A DNA stretch of 64,000 nt, taken from assembly GCA_965206125.1 (NCBI GenBank), contig CBDBIN010000039.1, forward strand, positions 124,001-188,000. The letters are read 5' to 3'. The DNA is from CAXWPM01 sp965206125 (GTDB taxonomy: Bacteria; Acidobacteriota; Terriglobia; 20CM-2-55-15). Below, piece after piece: positions 57,992-64,000 of this stretch. The notes beneath the pieces are model-generated. The model had not been told where the DNA came from. It was given only the letters and a program-made list of their open reading frames with translations, and did no database searches. The position numbers were made by a program, and so were the translations under genes. The stretch's first letter is position 1, and every line of letters begins with the position of its first letter.

Positions 57992-59608
57992 TCAACTCGG
58001 CTTTGTGTCCTCCACGTTACTTCCGCTCTCTGTCGGGGCGGCATCTTCGGAAACGGCTTCAGCGGCGGGTTCAGGGCCGCCCGTGTCTTCGCTCGAATCT
58101 TCGGGAATGGCTTCCGTGCCAGGTTCGGGGCTGCCGGTCTCTCCGCTCGAAACTTCGGCTGCGGTTTCCGTGGCAGGTCGGGGGCCGTCCGCGTCTTCGC
58201 TCGATTTGGATGAACTCTCCGCCGTCGACTCATCGGTCCCGCCTTCGGGCTCCTCGGGGTCGGACTTGGAGAACATGTGCTCCTTCGCGCTTCGTTCCAG
58301 CTCCTCCTCGAAGGTCGGCATCCGCGCATAGTATTCGGACAGTCCGTCACGGATCCGATCGATGGTCTTTCCGCCGATGCCTGGAATTGCCTCCAGATCC
58401 TCGGGAGCAAGTTCGGCCAGCCGCTCGACGGTCGAGATGTCCGCCGCCTCCAGTTTCTGGATCAGTGCGGGTGTCAGTTCCTCGATTGACGCCAGCGGGG
58501 TGGCGGCCTGCATCCTTGCGATCTGGTCCTCGATCTCTGCGCGTTTCTCTTCCTCGCTCTTGATGTCGATCCGCCAGCCGATCAGCTTGGATGCCAGCCG
58601 GACATTCTGACCCTTCTTGCCGATGGCCAGTGAGAGCTGGCTGTCTTCGACGACAATCTCCATGACGCGCTCTGCCGCCTCGGCTTGCGACTCCGTTTCG
58701 ATGTTGGGCGTGTCCAGAATGGTGACTCGGCTGACCTTCGCCGGGCTGATGGCGTTGGTGGCGAACGTTTCCGTGTCGTTGGACCACTGGATGATGTCGA
58801 TCTTTTCGCCACGGAGTTCGCGGATGATCGACTGGACCCGACTCCCCTTCATACCAACACAGGCTCCGACCGGATCGACATCCCGTTCCCTGGACTCGAC
58901 AGCGATCTTCGTGCGTTCGCCGGCCTCCCGAGCGATGCGCTTGATCGTGACCGTTCCATCGTAGATCTCCGGTACTTCGGTCTGGAACAGGTGCTGGACC
59001 AGAATCGGATCCGCCCGAGAAACGACGACCTGGGGCCCCCTGGAGGCTTTCTCCACTCTCACGATGACCACCCGCATCCGGTCGCCGATGGCAAAACTCT
59101 CCAGCCGGGATTGCTCTCGCCGAGGAATCCTGCCTTCCGTCTTGCCCAGTTCGACGATCGTGTCGCCGTTTTCGAACCGTTTGACGATGCAGTTGACGAT
59201 TGCTCCCACCTGCTCGTGGTACTCGGCGTAGACGCTCTCTCGCTCTGCTTCGCGGACCTTCTGGAAGATCACCTGTTTGGCCATCTGGGCGGCGATGCGG
59301 CCGAGTCCATCGGTTGGTTTCTGAAACTCGAGTTCGTCTTCGACCTGGGCGTCGGTCTTGAGTGCCAAGGCGTCTTCGAGCGAGATTTCGCGGAGTTCGT
59401 CCTCGACGGTATCTACTACCTTCCTGACGGCGAAGACTTCTATCTCGCCGGTCTCCGGATTGATCCTGGAGCGCAGGTCTTCCTCGGACTTGAAGTACTT
59501 GCGCGACGCCACGACGATCGCATCCTCGATCGCATCCACCACGATCTGGGGATCAATGCCTTTTTCGCGGCTGATCTGATCGATCGACTGGAACAGCAGA
59601 TTAGACAT
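57992..59608 (-). CDS. nusA: Transcription termination/antitermination factor NusA
   Basis: 538 residues from the ATG at 59608 (MSNLLFQSIDQISREKGIDP), five bases after the rimP stop. NusA_N, S1 (VNCIVKRFENGDTIVELGKT), KH1 and KH2 (GACVGMKGSRVQSIIRELRG; SLAIGKKGQNVRLASKLIGW) are followed by a helix-hairpin-helix (LEAIPGIGGKTIDRIRDGLS). An acidic Ser/Glu/Pro-rich tail of about 90 residues contains imperfect repeats (SSEDADGPRPATE, SSGETGSPEPGTE, SSEDTGGPEPAAE). Confidence 0.96.
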   Translation of the reverse strand: MSNLLFQSIDQISREKGIDPQIVVDAIEDAIVVASRKYFKSEEDLRSRINPETGEIEVFAVRKVVDTVEDELREISLEDALALKTDAQVEDELEFQKPTDGLGRIAAQMAKQVIFQKVREAERESVYAEYHEQVGAIVNCIVKRFENGDTIVELGKTEGRIPRREQSRLESFAIGDRMRVVIVRVEKASRGPQVVVSRADPILVQHLFQTEVPEIYDGTVTIKRIAREAGERTKIAVESRERDVDPVGACVGMKGSRVQSIIRELRGEKIDIIQWSNDTETFATNAISPAKVSRVTILDTPNIETESQAEAAERVMEIVVEDSQLSLAIGKKGQNVRLASKLIGWRIDIKSEEEKRAEIEDQIARMQAATPLASIEELTPALIQKLEAADISTVERLAELAPEDLEAIPGIGGKTIDRIRDGLSEYYARMPTFEEELERSAKEHMFSKSDPEEPEGGTDESTAESSSKSSEDADGPRPATETAAEVSSGETGSPEPGTEAIPEDSSEDTGGPEPAAEAVSEDAAPTESGSNVEDTKPS

Positions 59609-59612
59609 CCGT

Positions 59613-60101
59613 TTACCGACTCCTCTGCGATTTCGTTTCCCGCTCCCAATCAATTTCCAGCCGGGCCTCGGCGACGACGTCGAGGGGAATTTCCATCAGT
59701 TCCCCCGATCGGGATTCCAGCCGTACAATGTTGTCGGCCAGCCCCTGGAGCCGTCCTCGAAACACCTTCTGGTTATGGAGCGGCAGTCTCGTCTGAACCC
59801 TTGCCAAGCGGCCCTGGAACCTGTTGAAATCACTATCCTTTACCAGCTTGCGGTCCAGGCCCGGGGACGACACCTCGAGCGTGTAGGAGTCTGGGATCAG
59901 GTCCTCTACGTCGAGAATCGTGCCGACCTGGCGGCTGATGAACTCGCAATCGCTGTGAGAGATCCCGTCTTCCCGGTCGATGAAGACCTGTAGCACACGA
60001 CTCTGGCCGGCGCCCTTGAGCTCGACGCCCACCAGTTCGTAGGACTCCCTCTCGGCAATCTCTTCGACGATCCGGCTGATTCGTTCCAGTTCGGTTCCCA
60101 T
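59613..60101 (-). CDS. rimP: Ribosome maturation factor RimP
   Basis: 162 residues from the ATG at 60101 (MGTELERISRIVEEIAERES). Diagnostic blocks are YELVGVELKGAGQSRVLQVF, DREDGISHSDCEFISRQVG and YTLEVSSPGLDRKL. It acts in 30S assembly. It heads the rimP-nusA-infB operon, and a terminator-like hairpin lies in its leader. Confidence 0.95.
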   Translation of the reverse strand: MGTELERISRIVEEIAERESYELVGVELKGAGQSRVLQVFIDREDGISHSDCEFISRQVGTILDVEDLIPDSYTLEVSSPGLDRKLVKDSDFNRFQGRLARVQTRLPLHNQKVFRGRLQGLADNIVRLESRSGELMEIPLDVVAEARLEIDWERETKSQRSR

Positions 60102-60119
60102 GGCCCACCTGGCCCCAAC

Positions 60120-60143
60120 AAAAAAGTGGGCTGAATCGCCCAC
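60120..60143 (-). terminator. Terminator-like hairpin in the rimP leader
   Basis: On the minus strand GTGGGC pairs with GCCCAC across GATTCA, followed by six T's, 19 bases before the rimP start. An alternative pairing with the upstream GGGCGCTGAGCCC segment is possible, so it could be an attenuator; it could also simply end an upstream transcript. Confidence 0.7.
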
Positions 60144-60300
60144 TCAAGCGGGCTCAGCGCCCACTCAGGTCCGACGGCCCGACACTACAGGCAAACGCCT
60201 GGGGCACCGTGCCGCTTTCGAAGAGTATAGGTTTCGAGGTCCGTGAAAGCAACTTGTTATTTGGCGTCCGGAGACCGTCGACGAGGGCGGTTGGATGTCG

Positions 60301-60831
60301 CTAGCCTACTGAAAACCAGTACTTTACGAAGAGGATCCCGGCGGCGCCGATGAAGCCGAGAGCGGCGTTGTACTCCCGGTTCGCCATATAGCAGGGACCC
60401 GAAAAAGACCGGGCCCAGCCCCGGTGCAACCGGCGGGGAAAAAAGGCCGGGACCTGCTGCCGAAAATCTTCGTATTCCTTTCCGAAAAGCTCCCGCAAAT
60501 GCTGTTCCTCATCCCGGATGACCCGGGGATAAATGAGGGTCGAGGGTATCAGCAGCACCCCTGCAGCCACCAGGTTGCCACTCATCAACGCAAAGCCCGT
60601 GGCAAGCAGGAAACTCCCGAAATAGAGCGGGTTTCGTGTGAGGGTATAGGGCCCTTGGCGGGCGAGAACGTCGTTCTTCCGGATGACACCCGCCGCTGCG
60701 CCTCGAAACACGAGTCCCGCGAGAGCCACCGGCAGGCCGGCGAGCAGGGAACCGGGTGATGGGGTGGCGAAGTAGAAGACCAGCGCGGCCGCCGCGAAGC
60801 CCAGCGGCACCCTCAGCCGCCCCAGGGTCAA
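60301..60831 (-). CDS. Isoprenylcysteine carboxyl methyltransferase-like membrane protein
   Basis: About 176 residues. The best start is a TTG at 60831 overlapping the stop of the glycosyltransferase gene (TTGA); a GTG at 60810 is also possible. Several hydrophobic helices are followed by the family motif QGPYTLTRNPLYFGSFLLAT and RDEEQHLRELFGKEYEDFRQ. Such proteins methylate or otherwise act on lipid-linked groups. Its coupling to an LPS gene suggests a cell-envelope role. Confidence 0.8.
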   Translation of the reverse strand: MTLGRLRVPLGFAAAALVFYFATPSPGSLLAGLPVALAGLVFRGAAAGVIRKNDVLARQGPYTLTRNPLYFGSFLLATGFALMSGNLVAAGVLLIPSTLIYPRVIRDEEQHLRELFGKEYEDFRQQVPAFFPRRLHRGWARSFSGPCYMANREYNAALGFIGAAGILFVKYWFSVG

Positions 60832-61922
60832 TTCGCAGGACCCGCCAGGCGGCGCTCCTCGAACACCAGTCTCTTCAGGCAGGCCTCGTAGACCTGGTCG
60901 ACGGTCACGTCCACCATGCACCCGAGGTGCTCCAGTGGGCAGACTGCTCGCTCGTAGCAGGGCCGGCACGGCATTCGGAGCTCTATCACCACGTCCTCCC
61001 GTCGGAACGGGCCGTTGCGATCGCTGCTGGTCGGGCCGAAGATGGCTACGATAGGAGTGCCGACCGCTGCGGCAAAGTGCATGGGGCCCGTGTCCCCTCC
61101 GACGAAGAGCCGCGATCTTTCGCAAAGCGCAACCAGTTCCTGCAGGTCGGTAGCCACCATCCTCAGGTCCGCGCCCGAGGCCGACTTCAATCTATCGGCA
61201 AGCTCTTCCTCGCCGGGCGCCCAGGTCACCGCGACGTCCCTGCCGTCGTCTACCAGCCGGCGTGCCAACTGGCCATATCGTTCCGGCCCCCAGCGCTTGG
61301 TCACCCAGTTACCGCCCGGGTTGATCAGGACAAAATCGCGGGCATCTCCGACCTTCTGCTCGATTGACGATCTGGCCGACGCCGGCGAATGCAGCGGAGC
61401 GGATGTATCCCAGTCCGCACTGATTCCGAGCGGCTTGAGCAGTTCCATCTGTTGATCGATGATGTGAATGCGTCGCGGTTTGACGACCTCGGTGTAGAAG
61501 AAACGGCTAGTGGACTCCTTCAGGAAGTCCCGTTCCCATCCGATGCGGACAGGTGCGGCCGAGAGATACCCGACGAAAGCGGATTTCAGCAGCCCCTGGA
61601 AATCGATCGTGCAGTCGTAGCCGTCGGTCCGCAATGCCCAGATGAACTCCAGGACCTCTTTGGCGCTCCCGATACCGGGGCTCGTGCGCCACTGGTAGGT
61701 ATCGATGGGGACGAGTCGGACGCCCAGGCCGCTCATCTCGACGACGGTCTGATTCTTGCGTTCAATCAGCCAGTCGATCTCGGCATCAGGGAAGTTATCG
61801 AGTAGTTGCTTGACCGACGGCAGACAGTGAACGATGTCGCCCAGCGAGCCGAACTTGATGACGAGTATTCGCTTCGGCACAGCATCGGTGCGTGCAGGCC
61901 TGGGCATCGAGTGCATGATCAC
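60828..61922 (-). CDS. ADP-heptose:LPS heptosyltransferase-like (GT9)
   Basis: 364 residues. The GT9 fold is shown by RILVIKFGSLGDIVHCLPSV, then the C-terminal donor-binding half FVLINPGGNWVTKRWGPERY, RLFVGGDTGPMHFAAAVGTP and VAIFGPTSSDRNGP. A cysteine-rich loop (CRPCYERAVCPLEHLGC) is common in this subgroup. It adds heptose to lipid A-Kdo core on the inner face of the inner membrane. It fits the hld/gmh genes upstream. Confidence 0.92.
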   Translation of the reverse strand: MIMHSMPRPARTDAVPKRILVIKFGSLGDIVHCLPSVKQLLDNFPDAEIDWLIERKNQTVVEMSGLGVRLVPIDTYQWRTSPGIGSAKEVLEFIWALRTDGYDCTIDFQGLLKSAFVGYLSAAPVRIGWERDFLKESTSRFFYTEVVKPRRIHIIDQQMELLKPLGISADWDTSAPLHSPASARSSIEQKVGDARDFVLINPGGNWVTKRWGPERYGQLARRLVDDGRDVAVTWAPGEEELADRLKSASGADLRMVATDLQELVALCERSRLFVGGDTGPMHFAAAVGTPIVAIFGPTSSDRNGPFRREDVVIELRMPCRPCYERAVCPLEHLGCMVDVTVDQVYEACLKRLVFEERRLAGPAN

Positions 61923-61947
61923 ATCTTACAGGAAAGGAACGGGGGTT

Positions 61948-62135
61948 ACCCGGTCACTACCGTTCCCGGTTCTGACGGATCGGCGGAACCCAGAGCGGTA
62001 GCGACGGGGTGGACAGCGGCAGAAAAGGTCTCTTCGTGTCTCCGTTCACCTTCCGTCAGAACCCGGAGCGGTAGCGACGGGGTCCGAAGCGAAAAGGAAC
62101 AGGGGCTACCCGGTCGCTACCGCTTCCGGTTCCGG
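61948..62135. repeat. Cluster of four REP-like elements
   Basis: Copies at about 61948-61974 and 62108-62135 face left, and those at 61984-62010 and 62057-62083 face right. The last copy overlaps the 3' end of the heptose adenylyltransferase gene and supplies its final codons. Confidence 0.88.
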
Positions 62136-62584
62136 CTCAGCAGAATCCGGGAGAGGACATCCTTCGTCGAATGATCCTTCGGGTCGCCGACGATCCGAAC
62201 CTCGCCGCCCATCGCCCGAACCAATTCTCTTTCTGGGACCGTGTCCTCTGTGTAATCGGTCCCTTTGGCATGTACTGCGGGCCGGAGTGCGCGGATCACC
62301 TCCGAGACATCCGTCTCGCCAAAGGGCACTACGTAGTCGACTGCCGCCAGGGCGCCCACCAGGAACGCGCGCTCTTCCAACGTCATAATCGGCCGGTTCG
62401 GCCCTTTCAGCCGCCCGACCGACTCGTCGTCGTTGATCGCGACTACCAGGACGTCACCGAGTTGGGATGCGCCCTCCAGGTACCGCACATGGCCGACATG
62501 CAGGATGTCGAAACAACCGTTGGCGAGGACGACCTGACGTTGGGCCAGAAGGTCGGGTAGCTCTTCGAGCGTGCGCAGCTTCAT
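62117..62584 (-). CDS. Heptose-1-phosphate adenylyltransferase
   Basis: 155 residues, the cytidylyltransferase-like half of HldE as a separate protein. NGCFDILHVGHVRYLEGASQ holds the HxGH motif, followed by GPNRPIMTLEERAFLVGALA. It makes ADP-heptose from heptose-1-phosphate and ATP. The ATG overlaps the kinase stop (ATGA). The last residues (NRKR) come from a REP-like element. Confidence 0.93.
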   Translation of the reverse strand: MKLRTLEELPDLLAQRQVVLANGCFDILHVGHVRYLEGASQLGDVLVVAINDDESVGRLKGPNRPIMTLEERAFLVGALAAVDYVVPFGETDVSEVIRALRPAVHAKGTDYTEDTVPERELVRAMGGEVRIVGDPKDHSTKDVLSRILLSRNRKR

Positions 62585-63558
62585 CGATCCGAGCGGACGG
62601 TCTCGAGCAGTTCGTTTCGAGTCACAGTTCGAGTTCCGTGTTTCATCACGACGATTCCTCCGGCGTAGTTGGCCAGCCGCGCCGCCTCGATGAAGCTCGC
62701 TCCGGCTGCCAGGGCAAGGGTGAAGACCGCGATCACTGTGTCTCCGGCCCCAGTCACGTCGGTGACTTCGTCCGTACCGTAGATCGGGACGTGCATTGTC
62801 TTTCGGCCCTTTTCGAACAGCGCCATGCCGTCTTTGCCGCGGGTGATCAGGACAGCCTCGTGCTTCAATCGGCGTAGCAGGGTCCGTCCCGCGCGTTCGA
62901 GCCGTCTGCCGTCGTTACCGATGCGGAAGCCGAGAGCCGCTTCCACCTCAGGTTCGTTAGGCGTGGTGGCCGTCAGGTTGCGGAACTGCTCGACCCGGAA
63001 TCGGGAGTCGAGGGTTACTGGGATTCCGGCGTCCCGAAAAGCTTCCGACACCGACGGTCCGGCGATCCCGTATCCGTAGTCCGAGATCAGCGCGGCGTCG
63101 GCCTTCCGAAGCCTGGACTTCACGGCCCGGAGCGTCGCCTTCGGTGTCAAAGAGGCGTCGAGAGTGTTGCCCTCGTCGATCCGCAGCACCTGCTGCCGGT
63201 AGGAGTGAGGCGCACCGGCCAGGATGCGTGTCTTCGTCGGCGTTCGGTACCGCGCCGCCTTGCGGATACCGCTGACGTCGATCCCGCGTGAGGCGAAGTA
63301 TTCGACGATCTGCCGGCCCTCGACATCATCGCCGACCATCCCGACCGGCATCGGTCTCGCGCCGAGCGCCCAGAGGTTGTGGACCGCGTTGGCCCCACCC
63401 CCGGGGACCAGCCGCTTTTCACGGTGGGAGAGGATCAGGACGGGCGCTTCGCGGGAGACGCGGGAGATTTCCCCGTAGACGAACACGTCCGCGACCAGGT
63501 CGCCGAGCACTACCACCCGTCGTCCTTCAAAGCTTTCAACCAGCTGTTCCAGTTTCAT
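62581..63558 (-). CDS. Heptose-7-phosphate kinase (PfkB family)
   Basis: 325 residues, the kinase half of HldE (HldA-like). Motifs are VLGDLVADVFVYGEISRVSR, LVPGGGANAVHNLWALGARP and the catalytic DVTGAGDTVIAVF. It phosphorylates heptose-7-phosphate at C1. It overlaps both the phosphatase upstream and the adenylyltransferase downstream. Confidence 0.94.
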   Translation of the reverse strand: MKLEQLVESFEGRRVVVLGDLVADVFVYGEISRVSREAPVLILSHREKRLVPGGGANAVHNLWALGARPMPVGMVGDDVEGRQIVEYFASRGIDVSGIRKAARYRTPTKTRILAGAPHSYRQQVLRIDEGNTLDASLTPKATLRAVKSRLRKADAALISDYGYGIAGPSVSEAFRDAGIPVTLDSRFRVEQFRNLTATTPNEPEVEAALGFRIGNDGRRLERAGRTLLRRLKHEAVLITRGKDGMALFEKGRKTMHVPIYGTDEVTDVTGAGDTVIAVFTLALAAGASFIEAARLANYAGGIVVMKHGTRTVTRNELLETVRSDR

Positions 63559-64000
63559 TGTTCGGCCAGTATGAAGTCGACCGCTTCGGTCAGGTCGCGT
63601 GCGACAAAGTCGGGTTGCACGTCGGCGTCCCGATGGCGCTCGAGCTCTTCGCGACCATCGCCCGTCAGGACGAGGACGGTACGCGTGCCGGCTGCATGCC
63701 CGGCCCGTACGTCCAGGTAACGATCCCCGACCATGAAGGAGTCTCGGAGATCAATGCCCAGTTCGTCTCGTGCGCGCAGCAGCATTCCCGGGCCTGGCTT
63801 GCGGCATGCGCAGTCCGAGTCGGGAAGATGCGGACAGAAGTATGCCCCATCCAGGACGCCGCGGGCACGGGTGATCTCCTCGCGAAGCCGGTCGTGGACC
63901 CGGCGCACCATGCGTTCGGTGAAATAGCCCCTCGCGATACCGGACTGGTTAGTTGCGAGCAGGACCTTCATGCCGGCCTCGTTGATGCGACGAATGGCTG
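63555..64000 (-). CDS. gmhB: Heptose-1,7-bisphosphate phosphatase (cut by window edge)
   Basis: Partial: the N-terminal DxDG nucleophile region lies outside the window. The frame continues upstream through AIRRINEAGMKVLLATNQSG to the edge. HAD motif II (ATNQSGIARG), the zinc-site loop CPHLPDSDCACRKPGPGMLL and motif IV MVGDRYLDVRAGHAAG are present. It removes the C7 phosphate in the ADP-heptose pathway. It overlaps the kinase gene (ATGA). Confidence 0.92.
   Translation of the reverse strand, partial: AIRRINEAGMKVLLATNQSGIARGYFTERMVRRVHDRLREEITRARGVLDGAYFCPHLPDSDCACRKPGPGMLLRARDELGIDLRDSFMVGDRYLDVRAGHAAGTRTVLVLTGDGREELERHRDADVQPDFVARDLTEAVDFILAEQ

Overview
The window reads as a high-GC chromosomal segment of a Gram-negative bacterium. 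Genes for ADP-heptose and lipopolysaccharide core synthesis, outer-membrane-type secreted proteins, lipobox and type IV pilin genes, and the gene order rimP-nusA-infB-(DUF503)-rbfA-nrnA-truB-rpsO-pnp fit an uncultured Acidobacteriota-like organism. That placement is an inference from gene style and order, not from a marker-gene search.

Positions 1-11,700 are a decayed mobile island, nearly all on the minus strand. It holds a module of a sigma-like gene start, a small conserved gene, a 72-residue gene, a DUF2924 gene, a large serine recombinase and a helix-turn-helix partner. The recombinase is split by two insertion sequences: an IS1380-type element (7091-8940, flanked by CTAG) and an IS30-type element (5847-7061, flanked by GCCAC). 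Removing both restores one continuous reading frame ending in an ATGA overlap with the partner gene. Beside it lie a UvrD-like helicase with an internal deletion, a LexA/S24 remnant and an uncharacterised gene pair, one member frameshifted. The island stops at a tmRNA gene (ssrA, minus strand), which has a consensus promoter and an inferred tag ADFQPALAA.

Positions 12,280-28,140 are core genes on the plus strand: a GAF/coiled-coil protein, an aminotransferase, an HtrA protease, a LipM-like octanoyltransferase, hrcA, grpE, dnaJ (no dnaK here), prmA, a deleted rsmE, a beta-barrel-like protein, a lipoprotein, lepB, carA and carB.

Positions 28,690-34,942 carry two successive minor-pilin sets, each FimT/GspH-, PilV-, PilW- and PilX-like.

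Positions 35,090-41,351 (minus strand) hold the most unusual locus: a TPR-CHAT protease, a small Ig-fold-like protein, a secreted subtilisin-family protease carrying four copies of the heptapeptide QSVMSLF, and then a NarL-type kinase/regulator pair.

Positions 41,644-49,571 (plus) encode a two-PDZ secreted protein, a DMT transporter, a UbiD-family decarboxylase and an ECF sigma/anti-sigma pair followed by two secreted HEAT-repeat proteins. Positions 50,045-60,101 (minus) are the translation/transcription/RNA-processing cluster. Positions 60,301-64,000 (minus) are heptose/LPS genes.

Several interspersed repeat families fill the gaps between genes: a REP-like 27-base element (about a dozen copies, mostly in inverted pairs), an ACGGATT-rich inverted repeat (three copies), a CCTTAGCGTCGGGCCC family that includes a three-unit tandem array, and a single TTTTCAGT inverted repeat.
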